Positions 34,020 through 45,041 of a DNA stretch of 64,000 nt are shown piece by piece. Within the stretch, counting starts at the first letter, position 1, and each line of letters opens with the position of its first letter. The notes beneath the pieces are model-generated. The model was not told the DNA's origin. It did no database searches and saw only the letters and a list, made by a program, of their open reading frames with translations. Origin of the DNA: Physcia stellaris (taxonomy: Eukaryota > Ascomycota > Lecanoromycetes > Caliciales > Physciaceae); NCBI GenBank assembly GCA_018902385.1, contig JABSSW010000056.1:124001-188000 (forward strand), read 5' to 3'. Made by a program: the position numbers and the translations under genes.

Positions 34020-34835
34020 GACGTTTGATTTTTCATTTTCACGACGATGAATTGTAATACGAAACTTTGAATTTTAAAAATGTGTTTTTGACACGATTCA
34101 ACGCGTTTTTATAATTTTTATCACGTCGTAAATTTCACGCACGTCAAAAATTAAAAAAATTTTTCATCGCGATGAAATGAATTCGTTCAACAAAACGAAA
34201 TCAATGACATCGAATTTCATTATCGACGACGTAATTAATAATTAAATCAAATTGTTTTTTCAATGAATTTTTTTTTGCAATTTTTTTTTTTTATCATTTT
34301 TTTCGTTCGTGCGTTCGTTTCGTCTTTATTTTGTCACGATTTTTTTTCTTTTTTTTTTTCAATTTCGTTTAAACGATTACAATTCAAACGATCATTTCGT
34401 TTTTATCATGTCACGATTTTTTTGTTTTTTTTTTTCAATTTCGTTTAGACGATCACAATTCGAACGATCATTTCGTTTTTATTTTGTCACGATTTTTTTT
34501 TTTTTTTTTTCAATTTCGATTTTTTTTTTTTTTCAATTTCGCGCAAACGATCACAATTCAAACGATTATTTCATTTTTATTCAATTTAAATTTTTTTTTT
34601 TTTTTTTTTTTTTCACGATATTATCACATCGCTTTTATTTTGTCATAATTTTTTTTTTGTTATTTTCAATCGTTGTTTCATCGCGTTTATCATTTTTCAA
34701 TCAAATCAATCGACAATTTTTTTTTCAATTTCGTATTTTGCGCAAAATATTCACGAGTTTTCAACATCGTCATCACAACAACAAAAAAATGATGTTTGTT
34801 GTTTGTTATATTTCACATATTAACATTGATTTCAA
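34020..34835 (+). repeat. Dispersed repeat, direct copy B
   Basis: Matches the reverse complement of 27955-28590 over most of its length, with different homopolymer lengths. It includes the minisatellite at 34.3-34.6 kb, of which copy A shows only a shorter counterpart. Confidence 0.75.
34320..34620 (+). repeat. Minisatellite, unit about 70-80 bp, ~4 copies
   Basis: The repeated unit is tcaatttcg, then t/cttaaacgatcac, aattc(a/g)aacgatcatttcg, ttttta and tgtcacgat followed by 7-16 T. Unit length varies through the T-run. Confidence 0.75.
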
Positions 34836-36334
34836 ATTAATCAATTAAATGTCGAAACGCGAATTCGATAATCAAACATTGTTATAACGTTTTCATTGAA
34901 TTCAAAATTGTTATTGTTCGATTTTTTCAATTGTAACATCAAATGCTTATCACACGAATCGAATTCGAACATTTTTTGAATGAAAATTTATCATTTACAA
35001 TTTAAATCGCAATTTTAATCATTAAATTAACAAGTCGATTTCATTTCGTTAAATTATTGATCATTTATTTGCATATATAAACACGATGCGTCATTCAAGA
35101 AATTTTACATGTTTTTTTCTTTTTCAATTTTTTTTTTTTTTTTTTTTTTTTCGAAATTTTTGCATTTGTGTCAATTATCGTTTCACGAAAATCAACATTC
35201 AACATTGAACATATTCATTAATTTCTATTTAATCGTTTTATTTTATCGTCACATTTTCGCAAAAATAATGTTTATTTTTCAAATTTTTTTGAATTTGTTC
35301 ATCGAAATTATTTGAAATTTGTTCATCATATAACATCAAAAATTTTATTATAATTGTCATGCATGATTTGATTTTTGAAAAATTGTTTTTCGAATTGATC
35401 GAATTATAAATGAACAAAATGATTGTTTCAAACGTCAAAAAAAAAAATGAAATGAAATACATTTGTTTTGTATTGTTAATATTAAAATTTTAAATTAACA
35501 TATTTAAATTTAATATTGAGATGTAAACATCATATAATACAACAAACATATTTTCAATAATAATTTTTGCATTCAATATTAAACTTTTTGTATTTTACAA
35601 AACAATATATTCATTTTCATACAAAATGTTCATATCACAAATAATAATATCAAAATTCAAATTATCAATGACGAAATCATTGTAATCAATATTTTAATTC
35701 ATGTTTCAAATATTTGAATTTTTGATTTTATTTTTTTTATTCAAAATTTCGATAATCACATTCATGCAATTTTAATTTTTTCAATTTTTTCATTTTTTTT
35801 GAAAAAAAAACAATTTGAATCACATGCGAAAATTATGTGCATCGTTTTCAATAACAATTTTTTGAAATGTAAAAATGTTTGATGTCGTATTTTGTTGAAT
35901 TTTCAAAAAATAATGACGTATTGTTAATAACGTTATGCGAATATAAAACGTATGATGTTTGATTTTCGAAATAACGAATTTCAACAAAAAAAAATTCGTT
36001 TTCAAACATCAAATAACACGAAAAGCAAATATCATAATGTGAATTTGTTTCACGTATTTTGCATTTTCATGTAAAATGAATGATGATTCATGAAATTCGC
36101 ATACATGTATGATTTTAATCGTACGTTTTAACATTTTCAAAGAATAATAATATCGAACGTCGAAAAATAATTGTATTGATGATTTTAATTATTGAAAAAA
36201 ATTTTTCGATTGAAATTTATTTATGAATACATATTATAATGTTATCAACGTCGACGTGATTGTTTTTGAACATTTTGCTTTTTATTAAATTTTTAATCAA
36301 ACAATCATATTTTTCAATTTTTTGAAAAATTGAA

Positions 36335-38190
36335 TTATTTTATGTTCAATTTCGAATCATGATTTTCGTCATTCGCGTTTTCATAATTATTATCGTTGAA
36401 CAAATGATCGAAATCGTTTTCGTTTTCGAAAATATTGTCAAAATTATCGAAATTGTCGTTGAATATTTTCATTGATTTTTCAATTATCATTTTATTGCGT
36501 GTAACATTTCGATTTCGATTATCGCGATTTCGATTATCGCGATTTCGATCATCGCGATTTCGATCACGTTTTAATGTATTTTGAATTTCAATCGATTGCG
36601 TCATTTTGACAATTTTTTTTCGTGTAATTTTGATTTCGATCAATTTCGTTTTTTTGTTTCGAATTGTCATATTTGAAAATTTCGATTCATGATCAAAAAA
36701 TTTCGATCGATGAATTTTGATTTTCGTTTTTTGATTCGAATTGTTGTGTCGTTTTTGTTTTGTAATTTTCGATGTTTGTTTTTCAATTCGATGATTGCAA
36801 ATTTTTTGTTTATTATTTTAATAACGTCGACGTCGTCAATATCGAAAATATAATCAACATTCATAACATTGTTAATATCATTAACGTAATCAAAATTAAA
36901 AACATTGTTTTCGTCGTGAACAAAATTGAAAATATCATCATTATCGAAAACACGAACAAAATTCGAAAAAACATCGTCATTCGAATAATCAACAATTGAA
37001 TTTTCGTTATCATCGTCAACATCGAAAACATCGTCATCATTGACAACAAAATCGTCATTTCGATCAACATCGACGACATCACTATTTTCGAAAACACGAT
37101 CAGAATTGAAAGCATCGTTCTCATCGTCAATCGATGAAACGAAAAAAACGAAACGTGATTGAAATCGATTGCGAAAAAATCGATTGCGACTATTTCATAA
37201 CACGTATTTTACGTCAAAAAAACGTTTTTTTTTGTCAAAAATAATCGAATTCGAATTCGAATTCGAATCGACGTGCGTGATCAATGAATTTCAAAACGAA
37301 ATGATATCAAATTTCGATATAATGAAAAAAAATTTAAATTTTAACAATTTCAAATGAAAATGAAACAATTGAAACGAAAACAACGATACATTTTCAAATC
37401 GATTTTTTTCGAATAATTTCAAAAAATTTCGTATATTGTGAACACACGAAATATTTGTTGTGATATTGTGAATGTCAATACACGATTCAAAAAAATGTGT
37501 ATTCGATTTTTTTTTGATTTTGATGAATCGTCTGTATTGTTTTTCGATTTTGTGCAAAACGTGAAATGTAATCAAAATAAACAAATCGCGATAAAATTGT
37601 CGATTAAATTTCGTGATTGTTGATTTCGTTCGAATTTGTTCAACGATTTCGAAATAATTTTCATATTGTTTAAAAAATAAAATTTTCAAACGTTTGATTA
37701 CAAATTTCATATTGTCAATGAAACATTTGAACATTTGTTTCAAAATGCGATGATCGTTTTCAATTCGAAAAAATTTATGAACGTTAAAATGCAATATGTC
37801 GTTAATGTTATAATTGCAAAAACAACGTCGTCATGAAATATCAAATCAAATTTTTTGCAAATACAAAATCTCGTCGCGATGAAAATTTTTATATTTATTT
37901 TTCAAATTTTTCAAATTAAATTGAAATTTTCACGAATGAAAACGTGAACAATTTCGAATCAATGTTTCATGAATTTTTGTCATTCTTGTTCGATTTTGTC
38001 ATCGTTGAAAAAATGTTTGCAATGTTTTCGAATTTTCTTGTTCATGTAATAAATGAAAAAAAGAATTTTTGTTGTTGAATATTGAAATTTGAAAACTTCG
38101 AACAATATTCAATTCGAAATGAAAACGATTACAAAAAAAAATTGAAAATTTAACATTCGATACAATCGATCGATACTTTTCATCATTCAT
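36335..38190 (-). pseudogene. Degenerate MULE-type (Mutator-like) transposase
   Basis: The best preserved part is 37291-37794. It reads ILHFNVHKFFRIENDHRILK, corresponding to the 'W.D..LHFG..TTSR.E..H..LK' segment of fungal MULE transposases. Further on lie FKQYENYFEIVEQ and FHVLHKIEKQYRRFIK, then a SWIM-like segment CIDIHNITTNISCVHNIRNF, where an active relative would have a 'C-T-..TTGLPC.H.I' pattern. Upstream (37.8-38.0 kb) EILYLQKI-stop-FDISWRRC continues the match with TAA at a position where Trp is expected. Gly and Pro positions are replaced by Asn and Ser, as predicted by G-to-A and C-to-T change. The 36.3-36.9 kb part (repeated RNRD) may be the C-terminal tail. Confidence 0.6.
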
Positions 38191-39791
38191 GTCAAATTCG
38201 TTTTATTTTTCGTATTAACAAAAATCAAATTTCAATAAAAATTAATGTTTAATGAAATTTGTTTCAAAAAAACAAACATCGACAATTCGTATTGTTTGAT
38301 TTTGCAAATGTTATTCAACACGAAAATTTCGAAATTTTTGAATAAAAAATCGACGACATATTTGTTGACAAAAAAAAATTTATTCACACGATCGAAATGT
38401 TTCATATCGCGACGATTTCAAAATCAATTGATAAAATCGAAAACGTCGTGCAAAGTTTTCATAAAAATGTCAATGTTCAATTTTTGCGTTTTGATTTTCT
38501 TTTTCGCATTGTAAATGTTTTGAAAAATGAAAAAATGATTGAAATGATTCGTGATCAAATCATTCAAAATTTCGATCGAAATCATGTTTATGTTTGTTAA
38601 ATTGAAAATTGAATTTGTCGATCAAAAAATTGATTTTTTCGTTTGCAATTGCGATTTTTTTCAAAATTTCGTTTGTCATTTGATGTTTGTGATGTACACG
38701 AAAATTTTTCGTTAAAACGAACGAATAATTATGAAATTTCGTTTTGATCGTGAATTTTCATTGCGTTTCGCGAACGTTTTTGTAATATGTGATTTTTCAT
38801 GAACAATTTTATCGCATTCAAACGTAATTTTAAAACGTTTTTTTCGTTGAATCATTTTTCATGATTGAATGATTTTTGATCGTTTGATTTTGATGTTGTA
38901 ATCATGATTTTCGACGTAAATTATGAAAACGTCATGTTTTGTTTCAAAAATGTCATGTTATACAACAAGTTCAATTGATTCGTTCGAATGAAATGTTTCG
39001 ACGATTGTGAAAAATGCGAAAAATTGATTGTTCGTCATTTTGATGTGATCAAATTATTATGAACAAAAACAACGAATTGTTAACGATTAATTAATCGAAA
39101 TTTGTAAAAACGAATTCAATCGTACGTCGTTAATAATTTTACAATAACAAAATCGAATTGTTGAAATTTCGAACAACGATGATAAAAAAAAATAATAATG
39201 ATATTTTGCGTTTGTTGTTTGTTTTTGTTTGAAATAATGTTTTCAAAAAAAATCGTATGTCGTTGATTTCAAAATTTAAAAACGATAATTGAATCGATTT
39301 GATTTCAAATATTTTTCATCGTACGTCAAAAATAATTTTTGAACGAAAACAAAAAAACGTTATATGCGAAATTGATTGTAATGCAATAAAATCGAAAATG
39401 TTTGTTACAAAAAATGTTTTCGTTTGATGTATGCTTTTTTTGAAAGTGATTTTTTCAAATATGATCGTATCGCGTTGATTTCAAAATCGATAAATTGTAA
39501 TCAAATCGATTTGATTTCAAACATTTTGCATCGTACGTCAATTATACAATGTTGACGAAATCAACAAAACATTGATTGTTGAACAAATGATATTGCGATA
39601 AAAACGAAAATGTTTGTTACGAAAAATGAAACGACGACATCATCACAACATGATTTGTTTACGCGATTTCATTTTCGCGATTACACGTGTCAAAATTAAT
39701 CAATAAAAATCGAATTTTTATTGATTATATTATAACGTGACGCTAAAAACGTCACGCGCGATTTGCATTTTCAAACTTCGAAACTGTCAAT

Positions 39792-40683
39792 CTGCAGATA
39801 GAATGTTGCAGTCAGGGTTTGAAAGCCGGCCAAGGCAAAGTGAGGGCCTCTAAATTAGTATTGAACGGATCGGGCCGAACCACTCTATTTCTATATTCGG
39901 CTCTCGGCTCACAGAAATCTCAGCGAAGCTCTTTCTAAAAGCCTGCAGTTCTGTACACTCCAGTCACATTGCAGGACGTGCATTGCAAACAGCGAGTGGC
40001 ACCGTCTTTATTTCCACGTCGTGGAATTATACTTTGTTGACCCGCCAAAGTGGACGACCAAATGGGATAGCTGTGAGAGTAGAGAATGAGCTGCTTCATC
40101 CATTCTGATGCTCTGCAAAATGGAGCTTCCTCCCTGAATGAGGCTTACAAGTTGAAGAATAAAGCTGAGGACGTGAGATCATTTCGCCTACCCACTGGAT
40201 GCGGCGGGATTGAGAAGGACGGAGGCGGTTATGGAATGGGCATGATGAGGTGTGTCCTGGAGGCTATTGCTCATAGACTGCAGGTAAGTCTTTCTTGTCT
40301 TTGTTTTCTCCTTGCTGTTAGGCACGCGAGTTGGGCTTGAGCTTCGTAGAATCCCATGAGTATTCGAGATGAAATACGCTGTAGGATCTTTTCTGGATCG
40401 AGAGTTGATGAGATAACGGTATGTTGCTGGGAGACCCAGGAATTGCTTGCTACTTTGAGAGGAAGGAGGAACAGATAATATAATCCTCCTTTTTCCCTCC
40501 CTAAGGTAGAGACAATCTAAAAACCCAAATTGCCCATTTACTAACAACTTCAGTAATCTGTACTCCAGCAGTCGAGATTACCTAGTCGAGATCCAGTCAA
40601 CCCTCGTCCGCCCGACTTTTTGTTCAATTTCGAATTCTCCCTCAATCTGATCCCTTCATCAATATCCACCCCCAACCCGCAAC
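39792..40683. other. No gene recognised
   Basis: Normal-composition DNA between the AT-rich block and the first gene on the right. Open frames are short and without motifs. It starts just after the right inverted end of the block. Confidence 0.4.
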
Positions 40684-41314
40684 CTATATGTGGATGAGAA
40701 AAGCAGACATCAGGCGGTTTTCCTTCGCCGCATCCAGTGGATACCGTCGATGCGGATGATGGATAAGATCCTTCACAAGCTGCTTCCTTGACGAATACCG
40801 CGGCACCACCTCCTGCCGCTCCTTCGCACGCACCAAGTCCCATATATTGACGTGTATGCTCTCCAACGCCTACGCGCGTCAACCAATACCCCTTAGGTCC
40901 TCAGGCCATTTACCTTCTTGCACTTCCCGATAGATGCAGGTACCCCTCCGATGCCGCAGTCTACACACAGCATCTGCCAGCTCTCCAACGCTCTATCGTC
41001 CATTCCATAATACGTCGTGAATTGCCGCGCGACCTTTGCCAGTTGTTTTTCCCGTTTGCTGCGCTTCCCTGGAGATTCAGGCCCTCCAGGCCAGAAAGGA
41101 CACGAGTGAACTCATCTTCGCTCTGCCCGTTCATCTCACCCGTCTCTTCTCCAAAGCATTCTCGCCACGCTTTCTCGTACAGCTTGCGTTTGGACCCCTT
41201 TTTCCACTTCCGCGCTTTTGCTAACCGCTCGAACTCTTCGTGGATACTGTCCTCAGGGCGGATTTCAAATTGGAATCGTTGGAAAAACGACAGTCTTGAC
41301 GATGCTGGAGCCAT
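40684..41314 (-). CDS. Conserved small fungal protein of unknown function
   Basis: Three exons join in phase: 41314-41034, 40992-40914 and 40869-40684 (181 aa). The protein starts with an FFQRFQFEI segment and EFERLAKARKWKKGSKR, then WRECFG. After the first junction it reads ALESWQMLCVDCGIGG and GKCKKALESIHVNIWDLV, and it ends with YPLDAAKENRLMSAFL. This succession (FF..F, EF.RL....W..GS, W..LC.D.GI, C.K....HVNI.DL, FP...AK....LK.L) recurs in many filamentous ascomycetes as an uncharacterised protein family. The exon structure is supported by restored motifs at both junctions; the first intron is only 41 nt. I cannot assign a function. Confidence 0.6.
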
Positions 41315-44300
41315 GAATGGTATCGGCTATTGAAATGCGTGGGCGAGGGTGAGGCTGAAAGGTGATACGAAGAACAAATTAAATTGTCCATCGACGGGGA
41401 GGAATAATTCCCTTCATCTGCGGGGTAACATGCAGGCATACCCTTCTGTTACACCGTTGCAGGTTGTGTTACCCATTTTCCGTCACTTTTTTCCTCCAAT
41501 CGGGGGCACGACGATCAGCTGTAGCACAGCGTTCCAGGCTGTCGGGAACGTGACGCATCACGGGCGAATAGCAGTGCAAGGAACGTTGGCTTAATCAGCC
41601 TGTCTTCCTCTTACTACATTTGCTATGGAATATTATTGCTCTATTGGAGGCATCGAGGCTCTAAGGCAACACGTGGCCTAATCGGGCATCCTAGGCGAGA
41701 TTTGGCCAGTAGCTTGGCTACTCCCATAGAGGCGAGAGAGGGTCCCATATGAGTGCTTACCATCCCCCTTAACAGGCTTTCTATCTGTGAGGTGATCACA
41801 CTTGCATACAGTGCATTCATGCACGCTTTCGTAACAGGTTTTTCTGACCATGCTCTTACCCCATATAAAAGGGAGGCCCCGAGTTTTGGTGCGGTCCACA
41901 GCCACGATTACACCCTCAAGGAAGAGTCGTTCAGAACCAGAAAGCAGTTTATCCAAACGCGACATGGCTCCTCCATCACCGCTCTATATACCAAAGGCAA
42001 CAAGACAAAGTGGAGCTAGACTGACAACCTGGGGGCACCGGATCGGCGTCCAAAGGACCTATTAGGAATTCGTTGCAAGACACTTCGCCCTCTCTAGTGA
42101 TCGTTTGTACTTTTAAGAAATCGGAAGACGTTTCCCTAGCTTAGATCTACCAAGCATCCATACAACACTAAGATAGACAGCAATTGGGACTCGTGACAAG
42201 GAGCTGTAGATGCAGGAACTCCCAATGCCTAACGCCGTATCTCATGGGGCGCTGGCAAGAGTCCTAAGAAACCGAGCCACGCCTGGCTGCCTTTACGGGA
42301 TGCATTACCTTTACAGAAATACCCTTTCTGACGCTGTAATGGGGTTTTCCAGATCACCGATTAAGTGAATCATCGCACTACGCTCGTTCGGCTGGTAACT
42401 TCCTGCCCTCCTCAGCCAGGAATGGCGCCATGTGGTGCAGGTTGTGAGGAGGCTTTGTCGCTAGCAGAGGTACTTTGATGCTCTATCCGAGGGCTGTCAA
42501 ATGCATGAGACCACGCTTCTCGAAGCCATGCCAGAGTGTTTGGGTTCGAGAGTGTGCTGCGTTGGTTGTTGACTAGCACATACACCTCTTTGGCAGTGGA
42601 GCTAGATGATTGAATTCGCTGTAGTGCGGAAGCGATTTCGTCCACGAAGACAGAATCCAAGCAGGCCGATCTATGCAGGATGTTTTTGAGCAGGACAGTT
42701 GGCCATCTAAACGTGGAGCATCCATAGATTGGTGTGGAGGTCCAGCTGACACCTAGATTGCCGTCGTCTCGCACTGTTCCCGTCTTTCATGACGTTGTTC
42801 CCTTCTCACCCTGCCGCCTTCGTTCGTCAGATCGGTGACTCTCCCCTTTTTCTTTTCTTTGACGCTGTTCAAGATCCTGTTGAAGTCTTCCGAGCCAATT
42901 CCTTCCCTCTCGATCGCTTTCGACCTTACAATACACCAAGATACCCACCAGCACCCCACTGATCGTGACGGTGGGACGACTGCGCGTTGATTCCGAATTG
43001 ACTAGATGTACTAGTAATTTCACAAGGATGAGAGCAGGACGATGGAATGAAATATAAGGATCGGCCTAGGCGATTTGGATTATAAACTCCACCTGCAGAC
43101 GCATTATGGCGGCTCCAGGTTTTGCCCTTGGATGCCCCATTGGACATCTATACACCGCGTACATAGTATCTTATTCAAGCAGTGAGGCGAATGCGGTTTC
43201 GACAGACTGCAAATCCAGCACGATGACATGGCCAACTGTCGTCAGGGAAAGTGGTGTTGATTCCTGACAGCGATGGAATGCATGCACCGATAACCATAAC
43301 CCCTGCTGGCGGGCTCGAAATCGAAATATCATCATCTTTAATGGTGAAGACCTCAACAGTCCGAACTCGCAACCTCTCTTTCTCGTTCGATCGTGTTTAT
43401 CCGACCCCTCCTCACATTCAGCAATTCCCCTAGCAAAAACCCCAAAAGAAACAGATCCACAGCGCAAGAAAGGCAACGATCGCCCCTTCAAGTCAGTCAA
43501 TTAGTCGAATTGAGATCATGCTGTATATCTCAACCATGCCACCCCCGATAAAGTGCAAGCTGCTTACAGACGTACATCTGCCCAAGCGCCGCGTATCTGC
43601 TTTTTCTGATTGTCATGTTCCCAACGTCCAAGGAATAGTTGTACCACGAGAGCATAGGGTAGTGGGATTGGAATTCCGGACTGTTCTTATCGAGCACATC
43701 TATAACCGTGAACCGCCTCCCTCAATCAAGAAACCCGGGAGGGATCGAATTTTGGTGCTTTCTGAACCAATTCCCGATGTTTGCCTGGAATTATATGTAA
43801 GTAGTCAGAAGATCAAGACACTCATCCAATGCTCTAGCTAGAGTGGGTTGGGTTGACGAGCTAGGTTCGAGGACTTTTCCCTCTGGTTGCAGGGAGGTTG
43901 CTGGCTAAAACTGCAATGGCTGGAAGGTTATATCATGAATCAAGCCGCTTGACATGCGGAGTCGTTGTGTTCAGTGGGCCGCTCATACTGCTAATGATGA
44001 CATTGGATTTGGGGTGTTCGGAAAGTGTAGTATTTAGATGGAGGGATTAGGATCTGATTCTGGTGGGATGGGGGACTGAGGCTCTGCGGGCTGCATGTAC
44101 GATTATGTGCATACATATAGCCGAATCTACGTGGACGATAATATAGTGAATTGCACATGACGTGGAAGTCTCATACGCTCTACTAAACCCTTGCATTCAA
44201 AGTTTCCATTTCCAGAGCATGCAATCGCGCAACCAAACCGACAAAAACCCAGAGCTACGCCTTCGAAAAATAAAACGCAACACTACTATCCTCGCACCCT

Positions 44301-44456
44301 TAGAGGCAAGGAAGAAAGGAGGTACGTATATCCCTCCCTCGCATCGCAGGCTCTGTCGCTCATCCCCTTCCCACCTCCCTCCCATCGTCTTCACCTCTCT
44401 GCCAGACTCGTATCAACCCGCTCCCCACATCCGCATCCCCATCCCCACGAAAACCC
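41315..44456. other. Region without recognised genes; scattered ORFs
   Basis: Several open frames lack domains: 41678-41965 (minus), 42412-42774 (minus, 120 aa), 42787-43023 (minus, with a possible membrane segment TISGVLVGILVY), 43171-43500 (minus) and 43518-43841 (plus, 107 aa). The 42.4-43.1 kb minus-strand pieces could be exons of one small membrane protein gene, but I could not join them convincingly. Confidence 0.35.
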
Positions 44457-45041
44457 CTACAACAAAGCCGCAACCCCCAAAATCCCCGCCATCGCCGCCC
44501 CAGCACCCACAACCGCCGCAGTCGGCTGCGCGCCCACGCCCCCCTTGGATTTACTCGACGACACGGCCCCCGCCTTGGTCGCGGACATGGACGCCTTGGA
44601 TGCCATACTCTTCGCGCTCTCGGATACGCTCGCCGCCTTGGAAGTCACAGCCCCCCCAAGCGCCGACGTCCTAGAATTCACGTCCGCGCTCTTGGACGCC
44701 AGCGCGCTGTGCAGCGACGCGCTGTTGGAGGCCACGAAGCCGGAGTTCGAGGCCAGGAAGGCGGAGGCCGAGGAAAGGGCTGCGGGGTCTTTGGTTAGGC
44801 TTGAGAGGGTGGAGAGGGCGCCTGCGATGTCGGCGCTGGTGGGGAGGGTGATGCCGTTTTGGGAGGCGAAGGCGGAGACCTGGTTGTTTGGTTATTTTTT
44901 TGGTTTTTTGGGGTGAGGGGGGAGAGGGGGAGGGGGAGGGGGAGGGGGAGGTACCTGTGCTGGGTCGATGGATTGGGCGGTGACTCCGAGGAAGGGGGCG
45001 AGGAGGAGGAGGGTGAGGGCTTTGAGGGGGGTGGAATGCAT
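44457..45041 (-). CDS. GPI-anchored Ala/Ser-rich cell-surface protein
   Basis: Two exons, 45041-44955 and 44879-44457, join in phase to 169 aa. The signal peptide is LKALTLLLLAPFLGVTAQ. The mature part is Ala/Ser/Thr-rich with repeated SAxSSxxA-like helices (SLTKDPAALSSASAFLAS, SKAASVSESAKSMASKAS). The C terminus is a typical GPI signal: small residues (SKSKGGVGAQPTAA) then a hydrophobic tail ending LGVAALL. The gene model needs the first exon; without it the signal peptide is missed. It is probably a cell-wall or membrane-bound small protein, of unknown role. The coding strand is strongly pyrimidine-rich and GC-rich. Confidence 0.75.
44918..44953 (+). repeat. (GGGGGA)n microsatellite inside an intron
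   Basis: The 75-nt intron of the GPI-protein gene contains several ggggga units, read in the transcript as a long C/T tract directly after the 5' splice site. Confidence 0.8.

Larger units (their letters stand above)
18147..39791. mobile_element. AT-rich mutated transposon block (two later insertions inside)
   Basis: The block begins and ends abruptly. At its left edge lies ATTGACAGTTTTCG (18147-18160). The right edge, read inward as reverse complement from 39791, gives ATTGACAGTTTCG, and both sides then have atgcaaatc 24-31 bp further in. Such inverted ends suggest a single large element or nest, about 16 kb without the two LTR insertions. No target duplication was found, so the one-element reading is tentative. 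Contents are mutated transposase relics and repeats; no intact host gene was seen. Confidence 0.45.
32181..39791. repeat. AT-rich block, part 3, with CpY-depleted signature
   Basis: Same composition as parts 1 and 2; removing element 2 and one GTTCG makes the flanks continuous. It contains copy B of the dispersed repeat, a T-rich minisatellite (34.3-34.6 kb) and the MULE-type transposase relic (36.3-38.2 kb). The signature stops near 39,780, where normal base composition resumes. Confidence 0.85.

Noticed and set aside
34309-34848. 179-aa Phe-rich ORF as a membrane protein
   Set aside because: It is a translated T-run minisatellite in mutated repeat DNA, with no Gly, Pro or Trp.
18147-39791. 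Ordinary RIP by CpA mutation
   Set aside because: CpA and TpG are abundant and TpA is not enriched in the lines examined; the missing dinucleotides are CpT, CpC, ApG and GpG.
18147-39791. Inserted mitochondrial DNA (NUMT) as source of the AT-rich block
   Set aside because: No mitochondrial gene or rRNA/tRNA sequence is recognisable, and the content is transposase-like. A nuclear decay process fits better.
18147-39791. Regional centromere
   Set aside because: The AT-rich, gene-free nature would fit, but nothing in the sequence alone separates a centromere from a mutated transposon nest; CenH3 data would be needed.
44162-44916. Plus-strand ORFs of 170 and 241 aa
   Set aside because: They are shadows of the minus-strand GPI-anchored protein and its pyrimidine-rich coding strand, without recognisable features.
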